Assembly (NCBI GenBank): GCA_019639055.1
Contig: JAHBSP010000008.1
Span: 1 to 64,000 of the forward strand
Length of the DNA: 64,000 bases
Source of the DNA: Microbacteriaceae bacterium
GTDB lineage: Bacteria; Actinomycetota; Actinomycetes; Actinomycetales; Microbacteriaceae
Reading direction: 5' to 3'
Shown one piece after another: positions 8,321 through 17,260 of the stretch. The notes below the pieces were generated by a model. That model was not told the DNA's origin and made no database searches. It saw nothing but the letters and a program-made list of their open reading frames with translations. Position 1 is the first letter of the stretch; each line of letters starts with the position of its first letter. The position numbers and the translations under genes were made by a program.

Positions 8321-9994
8321 CTAGAACTTGCTGAGCGCATCCGCGAGGGCTGAGTGTACCTGCCCAACGAGCGCTTCAGCTTCGGCAAGTCTCTCCGCGC
8401 CGGTTCCGCGCTCACTCCAGGTGTCGATGTATGCCTTCAGTTTTGGTTCGGTACCGCTTGGGCGAATAATCACTCTGGCGTTTTCCCCTAGCCAAATTCG
8501 GAGCATATTGGTGAACGGGAAGCCGGCAACTCCTTTTTGGAAGTCATCGATTTTGGTGACCGCAAGGCCAGCAATTTCTGTCGGCGGTGTCTCACGGAAA
8601 CTCTCCAAAATCAGGCCAATCTTGGAAAGATCACTAACCCTGATAGACACCTGCCCTGAAGCATAACCGCCAATTTGAGCGGCAATAAGCTCCAACTGCT
8701 GCTGGATGCTCACACCGCGCTTTTTCAAGGCAGCTGCGATACTTAGGAACTCGATAGCGGCAGAAATACCGTCTTTGTCTTTCACCTTGTCTGGATCGAC
8801 TAGATATCCTAGCGCTTCTTCGTAACCGAAAATAAGTTTCGGAACCTTCGCAATGTATTTGAAACCGGTGAGGGTCTCTGCAAAGTTCAGTTCGAAATTA
8901 TCGGCAATCATCGCCAGTGCTGGTGAACTAACGAGGGAGCAGGCGAGAGTGACATCTTGGGAATCACCTAGTCGAAGATTCTTGGTGGCAGCATTCCAGC
9001 CAAGAATAATACCCACTTCGTTGCCGGTAAGTTGGCGCCAGCCAGTGGTGGTCGGAACGGCGACAGATAACCGATCAGCATCAGGATCATTAGCGATAAT
9101 CAGATCCGCATCAACCTCTTTAGCAAGCGCAAAGGACAAATCTAGTGCATCCTTTTCTTCAGGGTTAGGGAAGGGTGCGGTGGGGAAGGATGGATCGGGG
9201 TCTCGCTGCTCTTGTACCGGAATCGGTTCAGAGAAGCCTGCCTTCGCTACTGTCCGGCGGAAAACATCCCAACCGACACCGTGCATGGCGGTATAGACGA
9301 ATTTGATCTCTCCGGAAGCTTTAGCGATCTGAGCGGTGCGGGTAATGTAATCCTCAACCACATCATCCTCAGCAATTTCATACGCTCCAAGGGGATGCTC
9401 GGAAAAAGTCACAGAATCAGCAACCGTGATTATTTCAGCGGCAATTTCTGCGTCGATTGGTGGAACAATCTGGCCACCCATGCCTTCTTTGCCGAGGTAA
9501 ACCTTGTAGCCGTTGTCGTTGGCTGGGTTGTGGCTGGCGGTAACCATGATTCCGGCATGGGTGTCGAAATAGTTGATGGCGTGGGCCAGCACAGGTGTGG
9601 GGTATTTATGGTTTAGCAAAATGGCATGGAAGCCGTAGCCAGCGAAAATTTCAGCGGAATCGGTAGCGAACTGTTTCGAGTTTTTACGCCCGTCATAGCC
9701 GATAACTACCGAGGGAACTTCGTGGCTGGTTACTTGAGTCTTCAACCATCTGGCAATACCTGCTGCTGCCTGAGCAACAAGCACGCGATTCATCCGGTTT
9801 GTCCCAGCGCCGAGTTCACCACGAAGCCCGGCGGTGCCGAACTCTAGCCTTGTTTCAAAACGGTTTTTCAGGTCTTCCAACGCTGCATCATTGCCTGACT
9901 TGGCAGCATCAATTATTTTCGCAAGCTCTGCCCTAGTTTCTTCGTCTGGATCCTGGGCTAGCCATTTTTCAGCAGTTTCTATCCAATTGGTCAT
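8321..9994 (-). CDS. Phosphohexomutase (phosphomannomutase/phosphoglucomutase)
   Basis: A 557-residue alpha-D-phosphohexomutase. Visible are the phosphoserine loop TASHNP (152-157, S154), the magnesium loop DPDADR, a sugar-binding GYEEALGY segment and the C-terminal phosphate-binding RPSGTEPKLK. The length fits the long PgcA/PmmB-type subgroup. It interconverts hexose 1- and 6-phosphates, here probably supplying mannose-1-P or glucose-1-P for surface glycans; ManA is encoded at 25221. It corresponds by position to mycobacterial pmmB. Whether mannose or glucose is preferred cannot be read from sequence. Confidence 0.9.
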   Translation of the reverse strand: MTNWIETAEKWLAQDPDEETRAELAKIIDAAKSGNDAALEDLKNRFETRLEFGTAGLRGELGAGTNRMNRVLVAQAAAGIARWLKTQVTSHEVPSVVIGYDGRKNSKQFATDSAEIFAGYGFHAILLNHKYPTPVLAHAINYFDTHAGIMVTASHNPANDNGYKVYLGKEGMGGQIVPPIDAEIAAEIITVADSVTFSEHPLGAYEIAEDDVVEDYITRTAQIAKASGEIKFVYTAMHGVGWDVFRRTVAKAGFSEPIPVQEQRDPDPSFPTAPFPNPEEKDALDLSFALAKEVDADLIIANDPDADRLSVAVPTTTGWRQLTGNEVGIILGWNAATKNLRLGDSQDVTLACSLVSSPALAMIADNFELNFAETLTGFKYIAKVPKLIFGYEEALGYLVDPDKVKDKDGISAAIEFLSIAAALKKRGVSIQQQLELIAAQIGGYASGQVSIRVSDLSKIGLILESFRETPPTEIAGLAVTKIDDFQKGVAGFPFTNMLRIWLGENARVIIRPSGTEPKLKAYIDTWSERGTGAERLAEAEALVGQVHSALADALSKF

Positions 9995-10047
9995 GCTTTT
10001 TCCTTAAAAATTCTGTTCGCTAAGGTTAGCGCAGATTACTTTATTGG

Positions 10048-10878
10048 TTAGAGTTTCGCAGCGATACGGGCAAGAAGCCTCGAAATTACTGGCTCAGCAT
10101 CCTTACCTGCCTGAAGAACTTCCTCGTGACTGAGCGGGCTGGGGCTGATACCTGCTGCCAGGTTGGTAATTAGTGAAAAACCAAGCACTTCCATGCCTGC
10201 TTGTCGAGCAGCTATTGCTTCAAGCGATGTAGACATCCCGACAATATGTCCACCGACAGCCTTAGCCATTTGAACCTCTGCTGGTGTCTCGTAGTGTGGG
10301 CCGCGGAACTGCACATACACACCCTCATCAAGTGATGGGTCAACTTCGTGAGCGATATCACGAAGTCGCTTTGAGTAAAGATCGGTCAGGTCGATAAAGG
10401 TTGCGCCCTCTAGCGGGCTTGAAGCGGTCAGGTTGATGTGGTCATTAATAAGCACAGGAGTACCCGGCTTCCAGTGGTCTTTGATTCCTCCGGCACCGTT
10501 GGTTAGCACCATGATCTTTGCGCCAGTTGCTGCTGCGGTGCGCACTGAATGCACCACTCTGCGCACCCCGTGGTCTTCGTAGAAGTGGGTGCGGGCACCG
10601 ATTACTAGAGCGTGTTTACCGTTTGGTAGGCGAACGGATGTCAGTTTTCCACCGTGTCCAACAACTGCTGGTTTGCTGAAACCGATTACCTGCTCTGCGT
10701 CGATTTCGGATACTTTTTCACCCATAAGTTCGGCTGCTTTTGCCCAGCCAGAACCGAGGGTCAGTCCAATATCGTGGTGAGGGATTCCGCTAAGTTTCGC
10801 TATTTGATCTGCAGCTTCGCGAGCAATCTCGAAAGGGTTTGAATTTGGGTCGTTTAAAGGGTTATTTTTCCCGGTCAT
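10048..10878 (-). CDS. Purine nucleoside phosphorylase, trimeric class
   Basis: A 276-residue protein with LTLGSGW for phosphate binding, ARTHFYEDH (phosphate/active-site loop), VLTNGAGGI, the YVQFRGPHYET segment with the conserved Tyr/Glu region, and NLAAGIS near the C-terminus. These mark the trimeric (low-molecular-mass) PNP family that cleaves inosine and guanosine to base plus ribose-1-phosphate. Together with add it forms a salvage pair, and the order phosphohexomutase-PNP matches Rv3308-Rv3307 in mycobacteria. It is divergent from lpdA. Confidence 0.92.
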   Translation of the reverse strand: MTGKNNPLNDPNSNPFEIAREAADQIAKLSGIPHHDIGLTLGSGWAKAAELMGEKVSEIDAEQVIGFSKPAVVGHGGKLTSVRLPNGKHALVIGARTHFYEDHGVRRVVHSVRTAAATGAKIMVLTNGAGGIKDHWKPGTPVLINDHINLTASSPLEGATFIDLTDLYSKRLRDIAHEVDPSLDEGVYVQFRGPHYETPAEVQMAKAVGGHIVGMSTSLEAIAARQAGMEVLGFSLITNLAAGISPSPLSHEEVLQAGKDAEPVISRLLARIAAKL

Positions 10879-10937
10879 AGTCCAATTCTAGTTGGCTAGA
10901 CTTGGAAGCGCGGCTTATTGAGAAGAGAGTGAAGAGC

Positions 10938-12374
10938 ATGCCACAACAGTTTGAAAGCAACCAGCGGGTAGTCATTTTAGGAGGCGGTCCGGGTGGTTAT
11001 TCAGCAGCACTGGCTGGGGCTCAACTCGGTGCCGAAGTTACCCTAATAGAACGTGATGGAATTGGTGGTTCTGCAGTCCTTACAGACGTGGTTCCATCCA
11101 AAACACTAATCGCTACAGCCGAGGCTGCGAACTCAATTCTCGGTGCTAATGATCTGGGTGTTGAAGTTTTCGATAAAAGCCAGGGCGAAGATTTAGCAGT
11201 AATCGATCCTGCGATTGCCGTTGACCTTGGCAGGGTGAATAAGCGCACGCTGAAGCTTGCCGCGCAGCAGTCTGAAGACATCCGCAGCATTGTTGCCGCT
11301 GCAGGAGTAAATATTGTCACCGGACAGGGCAGGCTCGACGGTGAAGACACTGTCGTTGTAGATGATGCTAAAGGCAAAGAAATTACTCGATTTGATGCTG
11401 ACACCGTTGTTGTTTCGGTCGGGGCCAGCCCGCGCACAATGCCGAGCGCAATGCCAGACGGTGAGCGCATCCTCACCTGGACTCAGCTTTACAGCCTAGA
11501 GAAAGTTCCGGAGCACCTAATCGTTGTTGGTAGTGGTGTGACCGGTGCCGAATTCGCCAGTGCATACCGTGCGCTCGGCTCCCAAGTGACTCTGGTTTCT
11601 AGCCGAGAGATGGTTCTTCCGGGGGAAGATAAGGATGCCGCCGAAGTTATCGAGAATGTCTTTGTAAAAAACGGCATGAACCTTATGAAGCGCGCCCGAG
11701 CCAAATCTGTGGTGCGTGAGGGCGATCAAGTGATTGTCACGACCGAGGATGGTCGCACGGTTATTGGTAGTCACGCACTTATGGCGGTTGGTTCTATTCC
11801 GAACACTCAGGGGTTGGGACTTGCAGAAGCCGGTGTGCAGATGACTGAATCCGGGCATATCCGCGTAAACAGGGTGGCCAGAACATCCGTGCCATCAATC
11901 TACGCAGCAGGTGACTGCACCAACTTTATGCCACTAGCCTCAGTTGCGCAGATGCAGGGACGCACCGCTATATTCCACGCGCTAGGAGATAGCGTGACAC
12001 CTATGGATTCACGCTTTGTGACATCCAATATTTTCACGCAGCCGGAGATCGCTACTGTTGGTTGGACCCAGGAAGATATTGAAAACAATGTGGTGCAGGG
12101 TGAAGTTATTAAGCTTCCGCTTTCGGCAAACCCACGTGCAAAAATGCTCGGTATCAAGGACGGTTTTGTGAAACTGTTTGCTCGCACAGGGAGTGGCACA
12201 GTGCTTGGTGGCGTGATTGTTTCACCTAAAGCCAGCGAACTGATTTTCCCGCTTGCGCTCGCCTTTGAGCACAGACTAACTGTTGATCAGGTTGCTAGGG
12301 CTTTTGCGGTTTACCCATCGCTCACTGGAAGCATTCTTGATGCTGCCCAGTCGATGCATATTGTGCGTGGCTAG
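10938..12374 (+). CDS. lpdA: LpdA-type NAD(P)H quinone dehydrogenase (flavoprotein disulfide reductase fold)
   Basis: A 478-residue FAD/NAD-binding protein. An FAD motif GGGPGGYSAALAG opens the protein, a second Rossmann motif VVGSGVTGAEFAS and an AAGDCT FAD motif follow, and a dimerisation domain ends it. The redox-active CxxxxC of true lipoamide dehydrogenases is absent: the segment reads GGSAVLTDVVPSKT (43-56), with no cysteine. M. tuberculosis LpdA (Rv3303c), which reduces quinones, also lacks the disulfide. I chose the ATG at 10938 because it follows a purine-rich GAAGAG; an in-frame TTG at 10902 would add 12 residues. Confidence 0.85.
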   Translation: MPQQFESNQRVVILGGGPGGYSAALAGAQLGAEVTLIERDGIGGSAVLTDVVPSKTLIATAEAANSILGANDLGVEVFDKSQGEDLAVIDPAIAVDLGRVNKRTLKLAAQQSEDIRSIVAAAGVNIVTGQGRLDGEDTVVVDDAKGKEITRFDADTVVVSVGASPRTMPSAMPDGERILTWTQLYSLEKVPEHLIVVGSGVTGAEFASAYRALGSQVTLVSSREMVLPGEDKDAAEVIENVFVKNGMNLMKRARAKSVVREGDQVIVTTEDGRTVIGSHALMAVGSIPNTQGLGLAEAGVQMTESGHIRVNRVARTSVPSIYAAGDCTNFMPLASVAQMQGRTAIFHALGDSVTPMDSRFVTSNIFTQPEIATVGWTQEDIENNVVQGEVIKLPLSANPRAKMLGIKDGFVKLFARTGSGTVLGGVIVSPKASELIFPLALAFEHRLTVDQVARAFAVYPSLTGSILDAAQSMHIVRG

Positions 12375-12386
12375 ACACACAATATG

Positions 12387-12410
12387 ATTTCCCGCTGAGA
12401 GCTGGGAAAT
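12387..12410. terminator. Hairpin between convergent lpdA and accA3
   Basis: ATTTCCC and GGGAAAT form a 7-bp stem closing a loop in which GCT and AGC can extend the pairing. It sits 13 bases after the lpdA stop and 10 bases from the convergent accA3 stop. There is no clear run of T, so this is only a candidate bidirectional terminator. Confidence 0.4.
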
Positions 12411-12419
12411 TGCTTTCGG

Positions 12420-14165
12420 CTAGTCCTTGTAAGTAACAAGTACGTGACCGGCTTTGACAGTGTCGCCGATGTTTGCGCCGACGATTTCGATTTCACCGTC
12501 ACGTCCGGAATACACTGGCTGCTCCATCTTCATGGCTTCAAGCACAAGCACTAGATCGCCGGTTAGGACTTTATCGCCAGGTTTTACAGCAAGTTTTACA
12601 ACTGTTGCCTGCATCGGCGCCACGATTGCTCTACCAGTTTCGGCAATAACTGATCCCTGAGTTTTGCGCTTAGGAGCTTTAATCAGTCCATCGTTCGGCG
12701 GAAGCAACCTGTTCGGAATAGAAACCTCAAAACGCTTACCGTCAACCTCTACGGTCACTGTGCGGCGCTTAGCTTCTTCCAGAGTTTCCGCTTCACCGCT
12801 CCAGGGTTCAATATCGTTCACAAACTCGCTTTCAATCCAGTTCGTGTATACCTTGAAACCGTCCTCAGCGGTAAACGCTGGGTCGTTCACAATCTTGCGG
12901 TGGAAAGGAAGTACTGTAGGGATACCGGAAATCTCGAACTCGAAGAGTGCTCGGCGGGATCTTTCCAAAGCCTGTTCACGGGTAGCTCCGAAAACGATTA
13001 GTTTTCCGAGCATTGAATCGAATGCTCCTGAAACCACATCACCTGCGATCACTCCGGAATCGATACGGATGCCAGGGCCGCCAGACCTGCGGTAGGTTGC
13101 GATTTGTCCTGGTTGAGGTAGGAAGTTACGACCCGGGTCTTCACCGTTTAAACGGAACTCGAAAGCGTGTCCACGAATTTCTGGGTCGTCATAGTCGAGT
13201 ACCCCGCCTTCTGCGAGCCTGAACTGTTCCCGAACTAGGTCAATATCGGTGACTTCTTCAGACACCGGGTGCTCTACCTGAATGCGGGTGTTTACTTCTA
13301 GGAAGGAGATAGTGCCGTCGAGTCCAACAAGGAACTCGCAGGTGCCGGCACCCACATAGCCGACTTCTTTCAGAATTGCTTTGGAAGCATCGTAAAGAAT
13401 CTTGTTCTGCTCTTCGGTGAGGAAAGGAGCTGGAGCCTCTTCAACGAGTTTCTGGTGACGACGCTGTAGTGAGCAGTCACGGGTGGATACCACCACAACC
13501 TTGCCGTTCTTGTCGGCTAGACACTGGGTTTCAACGTGGCGTGGTTTTTCGAGATACTTTTCTACGAAACATTCACCGCGTCCGAATGCCGCAACGGCTT
13601 CACGAGTCGCTGATTCAAAAAGTTCAGGAATCTCTTCAAGAGTCTTTGCTACTTTAAGGCCTCGACCGCCACCACCGAATGCAGCCTTGATAGCGATTGG
13701 AAGTCCCACCTCTTTTGCGAAGGCGATTACTTCATCCGCGGTCTCTACCGGATCTGAGGTGCCGGGTGCGAGAGGTGCACCGACTTTCTCAGCAACGTGC
13801 CTAGCGGATACCTTATCGCCGAGTGCTTCAATGCTCTCAGGGGATGGGCCAATCCAAGTGAGTCCGGCAGCGATTACAGCGCGTGCGAAGTCAGGGTTCT
13901 CGGCGAGGAATCCGTAACCTGGGTGCACCGCATCTGCTTTGCTGCGCTTCGCGATAGCCATAAGCTTTGGGATCGAAAGGTAGGTGTCTGCGCTGGTTGA
14001 GCCGTAAAGCGAGTATGCTTCATCGGATCTGCGCACATGGAGTTTGTCTCTGTCCTGATCCGCATATACCGCTACCGAAGTGATTCCGCCCTCTCTGGCA
14101 GCCCTTGCAATTCTTACTGCAATCTCTCCACGGTTTGCTATCAGCACCTTTGTAATTCGAGGCAT
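12420..14165 (-). CDS. accA3: Acyl-CoA carboxylase alpha subunit (biotin carboxylase plus biotin carrier)
   Basis: A 581-residue two-domain protein. Residues 1-450 are an ATP-grasp biotin carboxylase: [11 protein letters not shown] for [17 protein letters not shown] for the active site. The last 75 residues are a biotin carrier domain with the biotinylation motif EAMKME, whose lysine is modified by BirA (20175). It carboxylates biotin with bicarbonate and ATP and hands it to carboxyltransferase beta subunits (accD at 18467). Lipid precursor supply (malonyl-/methylmalonyl-CoA) is the known role of the family. It corresponds by position to mycobacterial accA3. Confidence 0.93.
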   Translation of the reverse strand: MPRITKVLIANRGEIAVRIARAAREGGITSVAVYADQDRDKLHVRRSDEAYSLYGSTSADTYLSIPKLMAIAKRSKADAVHPGYGFLAENPDFARAVIAAGLTWIGPSPESIEALGDKVSARHVAEKVGAPLAPGTSDPVETADEVIAFAKEVGLPIAIKAAFGGGGRGLKVAKTLEEIPELFESATREAVAAFGRGECFVEKYLEKPRHVETQCLADKNGKVVVVSTRDCSLQRRHQKLVEEAPAPFLTEEQNKILYDASKAILKEVGYVGAGTCEFLVGLDGTISFLEVNTRIQVEHPVSEEVTDIDLVREQFRLAEGGVLDYDDPEIRGHAFEFRLNGEDPGRNFLPQPGQIATYRRSGGPGIRIDSGVIAGDVVSGAFDSMLGKLIVFGATREQALERSRRALFEFEISGIPTVLPFHRKIVNDPAFTAEDGFKVYTNWIESEFVNDIEPWSGEAETLEEAKRRTVTVEVDGKRFEVSIPNRLLPPNDGLIKAPKRKTQGSVIAETGRAIVAPMQATVVKLAVKPGDKVLTGDLVLVLEAMKMEQPVYSGRDGEIEIVGANIGDTVKAGHVLVTYKD

Positions 14166-14225
14166 GCTACTAACCTAAGCCCGCAAAAGGGGTTCCTAGT
14201 GGATAAACCACACAATTTAGCGGTT

Positions 14226-14867
14226 TTATTTTTGTTGGAGATTCCATAAACTCTGCCATTCAATCCCGAGTTCTCGCACTAGAACTCTCAGCTGCGGGAT
14301 GCTCATCCCCACCACTGTGCTCGGGTCACCGCTGATTTCTTTGACGAATGCTGAACCGAGACTGTCGATTGTGAATGCGCCAGCCACCTTCAGCGGTTCA
14401 CCGGTGACGATGTAGGCATCGATTTCTGTGTCGGTAATATCGCCCACGAAAGTAACTTCGGCGCTGGTTCCTGTCGTGATTTGTTTCACGATTTTTCCAT
14501 CCTGCACAAGAATGGCGCAGATGCCGGAATGTAGGGTGCCGGTTTTCCCAATCTGATTAAGCCAGCGCTCTTTTGCTCTTTCGGGTGTGTGCGGTTTTCC
14601 TAAAAGTTTGCCTTCAAGTTCAAACATTGAATCCGAACCCACAAAAATGCCAGTTGCTTTAGGGAGCTGCTTTACGGCACTTTCCGCTTTAGCGGTGGCG
14701 AGGTATTGAGTAGTCTCTGGTCCTGTTAAAGACCTACCTATTTTTCGCTCTTTTTCTGTTATTTCTGAGTCTTCATCAGTGGTGGGGGAAACCAGGTAGG
14801 GCTCAATTCCAGCCGCTCTCAAGAGCATTAGTCTGGCCGGGGAAGTGGATGCGAGGTAGATTCTCAT
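14226..14867 (-). CDS. maf: Maf family nucleoside triphosphate pyrophosphatase
   Basis: A 213-residue protein beginning MRIYLASTSPARLMLLRAAG, with the conserved STSPAR nucleotide-binding start, a DEDSE acidic pair, VGSDSMFELEGKLLGKP (the catalytic aspartate region) and VVGMSIPQL near the end. Maf proteins hydrolyse dTTP, UTP or modified nucleotides and are implicated in house-cleaning and division control. It lies 59 bases upstream of the accA3 start, the same pairing as mycobacterial Rv3282-Rv3285. Confidence 0.92.
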   Translation of the reverse strand: MRIYLASTSPARLMLLRAAGIEPYLVSPTTDEDSEITEKERKIGRSLTGPETTQYLATAKAESAVKQLPKATGIFVGSDSMFELEGKLLGKPHTPERAKERWLNQIGKTGTLHSGICAILVQDGKIVKQITTGTSAEVTFVGDITDTEIDAYIVTGEPLKVAGAFTIDSLGSAFVKEISGDPSTVVGMSIPQLRVLVRELGIEWQSLWNLQQK

Positions 14868-14928
14868 AGTTGTATCTCAATCTACCTGCTAGCATCCGGC
14901 TATCAAACGTGATAAGTAGAATTAGCGA

Positions 14929-15462
14929 ATGGAGTATCTTGTTCGCCCTGCTGTGCCTGACGATGCTGAGGGCGTCACAAACGTGCACCTCCAAGCCTGG
15001 CGAGAGGCTTATTCAAGAGTTATGCCAGACAGTGTTTTTGACGCACGTGAGGCAAGGCGGGCTGAGAGCATCCAGAGATGGCGGAGATTTATTGAGAAAC
15101 TGCCCCCAAACGAGGATAAGAGAATTTTCGTAGCCGAAAGCGGTGATCGAATTTTTGGTTGGGTCACCGCTGGGGTAGGGCAAGAAGATAATGAACCATA
15201 CCCGAATGAGCTTGAGGGCATTTATATGCTTGCAGAAGCTCATGGCACTGGTGCTGCTAAGGAACTACTTGAGGCGGCAGTAGGTACTGATAATGGAGCT
15301 TTTCTATGGGTTTTGAAAGAAAATCCAAGAGCCAATTCTTTCTACCGCAAAATGGGATTCCTACCAGACGGTGCGGAAAAGGAGTTTCTGGTAGGAGCCA
15401 CCAGTCTTACTGAGATCCGTTTAGTGAGAAACCCTAATTCTGGGGGAGTAGAGGATGAGTAA
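14929..15462 (+). CDS. GNAT family N-acetyltransferase
   Basis: A 177-residue GNAT protein: MEYLVRPAVPDDAEGVTNVH, a central YMLAEAHGTGAAKELLEAA that contains the acetyl-CoA loop in a shortened form (usually Q/RxxGxG/A), and NPRANSFYRKMGF near the end. The substrate is unknown. It starts the plus-strand insertion that separates maf from accE, and its last 8 bases overlap the RNA methyltransferase start, so the two are co-translated. Confidence 0.85.
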   Translation: MEYLVRPAVPDDAEGVTNVHLQAWREAYSRVMPDSVFDAREARRAESIQRWRRFIEKLPPNEDKRIFVAESGDRIFGWVTAGVGQEDNEPYPNELEGIYMLAEAHGTGAAKELLEAAVGTDNGAFLWVLKENPRANSFYRKMGFLPDGAEKEFLVGATSLTEIRLVRNPNSGGVEDE

Positions 15463-16714
15463 CCCGGTTAGCTCGGGAGGGTCTTCCAGACCGATTAGCG
15501 CGGTTGCGGTAGGCAGTGTCATTGAGTTAGACATCGCTCAGCCAGCTCATCAGGGAGTCTCGATTGCGCACTATAGCGGGCGAGTAGTTTTCGTTACCGG
15601 CGCTATAGAGGGTGAACGTGTGCTTGCTGAAATCACTGAAGCAAAGTCGAAGTTTTTGAAAGCGACCACTCTAGAAGTTTGGAAAGCTTCTGAGAACAGG
15701 CAGGAGCATCCCTGGCCGGAAGCTTCGGTTGATCGGAAACCGAGTGAGCGTGTTGGAGCGGCAGATTTCGGACACATGCAAATCGACTACCAACGCCTGG
15801 TGAAGCAGCGTGTTCTGCAGGATGCTCTCTACCGGCACGCAAAAATCGCTCGCACAGTCGAGGTTCGGTCGGTTCCGGGTGGGGATCTTAACTGGAGGTT
15901 GAAGGAACGGGTTATTGCAGGTGCAGACGGTCGCTTTGGAGTTCGTGCCGGTAGTTCACACGCTGTTGTGAAGGTGGAATCTCTACCGCTTGCAGTTCCT
16001 GAGGTTGCTGAAGCATTCGAGAACTTAGGCAAAGCGCATCCTGGTACCGAGATGACTATTGTTCGTGCCGGAGATGGAAGCACAGTGGTGATTGAGAGCA
16101 ACTCCCGCGATCAAGTGCCAATAATCAGTTATCAGGTGGGTGATCGCACTTTTGAAGTTTCTGCACTCGGTTTCTGGCAGTCGCATCACGCTGCTGCGGC
16201 GCTGCTTTCTGCGCAGGTTGTGGAGCTATTGGGGGATGCCCGAAAAGACCCGCAGGCGCCAAACCACGACCTCTACGGTGGTGTGGGCCTATTTGCGGTG
16301 GCGCTCGCAGATTCACTCGGCGCTGATGCGCGAATCACCACAGTCGAGTCCAACAAGCAGGCAACAGAATTTGCTTCGAAGAATCTCGCAGAGTTTCCAA
16401 ACGCGGATGCCCGCACTGCCCGTGTAGAAAAATACCTGCAATCCCTGGTGAAAAGTGGCGGGAATTGGGAGGGCGCAACGGTAGTGCTTGACCCACCCCG
16501 TACTGGCGCAGGCAAGGATGTTGTGGCGGCACTTCATGCCCTTGGTCCAGAGAATATCGTTTATATCGCTTGCGATCCTGTTGCGCTTGCCCGTGATCTG
16601 GGGCTTTTTGCGGAAGCCGGTTGGGAAGCTACAGAGATTCGCGCATTTGATCTTTTCCCGAACACGCATCATTTTGAGTGTGTGGCTCTATTATCAAAGT
16701 GTGTTACACTGTAA
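15455..16714 (+). CDS. TRAM-domain class I SAM RNA methyltransferase (RlmCD/TrmA type)
   Basis: A 419-residue protein with an N-terminal TRAM-like beta-barrel (about 15-75), a middle insertion, and a C-terminal Rossmann methyltransferase domain. Seen are LYGGVGLFAVALA (SAM motif I), VVLDPPRTGAG (substrate motif), YIACDPVALARDLG (the catalytic-cysteine motif, C in ACDP) and the closing FDLFPNTHHFECVALLS. This is the m5U-methyltransferase pattern acting on rRNA or tRNA. The canonical iron-sulfur cysteines near the N-terminus are not evident. Its last codons include the toxin-antitoxin operator (16700-16718). Confidence 0.88.
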   Translation: MSNPVSSGGSSRPISAVAVGSVIELDIAQPAHQGVSIAHYSGRVVFVTGAIEGERVLAEITEAKSKFLKATTLEVWKASENRQEHPWPEASVDRKPSERVGAADFGHMQIDYQRLVKQRVLQDALYRHAKIARTVEVRSVPGGDLNWRLKERVIAGADGRFGVRAGSSHAVVKVESLPLAVPEVAEAFENLGKAHPGTEMTIVRAGDGSTVVIESNSRDQVPIISYQVGDRTFEVSALGFWQSHHAAAALLSAQVVELLGDARKDPQAPNHDLYGGVGLFAVALADSLGADARITTVESNKQATEFASKNLAEFPNADARTARVEKYLQSLVKSGGNWEGATVVLDPPRTGAGKDVVAALHALGPENIVYIACDPVALARDLGLFAEAGWEATEIRAFDLFPNTHHFECVALLSKCVTL

Positions 16715-16718
16715 CACA
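16700..16718. promoter_or_regulatory. Perfect 9-1-9 palindrome, probable operator of the toxin-antitoxin operon
   Basis: TGTGTTACACTGTAACACA is a perfect inverted repeat around a single base. It ends 10 bases before the antitoxin start and covers the last codons and stop of the preceding methyltransferase. Type II antitoxins with ribbon-helix-helix folds bind such palindromes to repress their own operon. Confidence 0.6.
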
Positions 16719-16728
16719 GGAGGATGAA

Positions 16729-16953
16729 ATGAGTACTACAACTATTACGTTGCGACTAGCAGATGCAGAAAAACAGTTGCTCGCAGACTATGCACAAACA
16801 TTTGGCATGAGTATCTCTGAATTTGTGCGCAGCAGTGCCCTCGCCCGTGTTGAAGATGAACTTGATTTAGTAGCCTGGGATGAAGCAAAGCGAGAGTTTG
16901 ACAAAAATCCTAAGACTCTCACCGCTGAAGAAGTTGCATCAAAGTATCTATAA
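16729..16953 (+). CDS. RelB/DUF6290-like antitoxin
   Basis: A 74-residue protein starting MSTTTITLRLADAEKQLLADYA, the ribbon-helix-helix pattern of RelB/CopG-like antitoxins, with a C-terminal acidic helix that would wrap the toxin. I chose the ATG at 16729 because AGGAGG precedes it at good spacing; an upstream GTG at 16678 lies inside the methyltransferase gene. The toxin start follows its stop with no gap. It should neutralise the RelE-type toxin and autoregulate through the palindrome at 16700-16718. Confidence 0.85.
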   Translation: MSTTTITLRLADAEKQLLADYAQTFGMSISEFVRSSALARVEDELDLVAWDEAKREFDKNPKTLTAEEVASKYL

Positions 16954-17217
16954 ATGTGGCGGCTTCTCTACTCCCAAAGGGCTGATAAGCAACTAAGCAA
17001 ACTTGACCCGGGCGTGCGTCGGGTCATCGTTGCTTGGCTTAACAAGAATATTGATGGTTGCGAAAATCCGCGTGTAAGTGGCAAGGGCCTCACCTCTGCA
17101 CTTTCAGGTAAATGGCGCTACCGTGTTGGAGATTATCGCGTACTCTGTGAGATTCGAGATTCAGAACTTGTCGTGCTTGCTATTGAGATTGGACATCGTC
17201 GTGATATCTACAAATAA
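16954..17217 (+). CDS. RelE/ParE superfamily toxin (probable mRNA endonuclease)
   Basis: An 87-residue basic protein with the RelE fold pattern: an N-terminal strand, the helix ADKQLSKLDPGVRRVI, then GLTSALSGKWRYRVGDYRVLCEI and a C-terminal GHRRDIYK. Arg/Lys in the GKWRYRVGDYR strand and the final HRRDIY are the usual catalytic/RNA-contact positions. RelE toxins cleave mRNA in the ribosomal A site; ParE relatives target gyrase, and the conserved basic residues favour RelE. It begins directly after the antitoxin stop. Confidence 0.85.
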   Translation: MWRLLYSQRADKQLSKLDPGVRRVIVAWLNKNIDGCENPRVSGKGLTSALSGKWRYRVGDYRVLCEIRDSELVVLAIEIGHRRDIYK

Positions 17218-17260
17218 GCCAACTATCCGCGAATCATTTTGAGTGGGGGAGGCATAGGCA

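Noticed and set aside
12664-13095. Long plus-strand frames opposite accA3, accD and the phosphohexomutase gene
   Set aside because: They are antisense to well-conserved enzymes, with low-complexity Ser/Arg/Pro composition and no ribosome-binding sites; they are shadows of the real genes.
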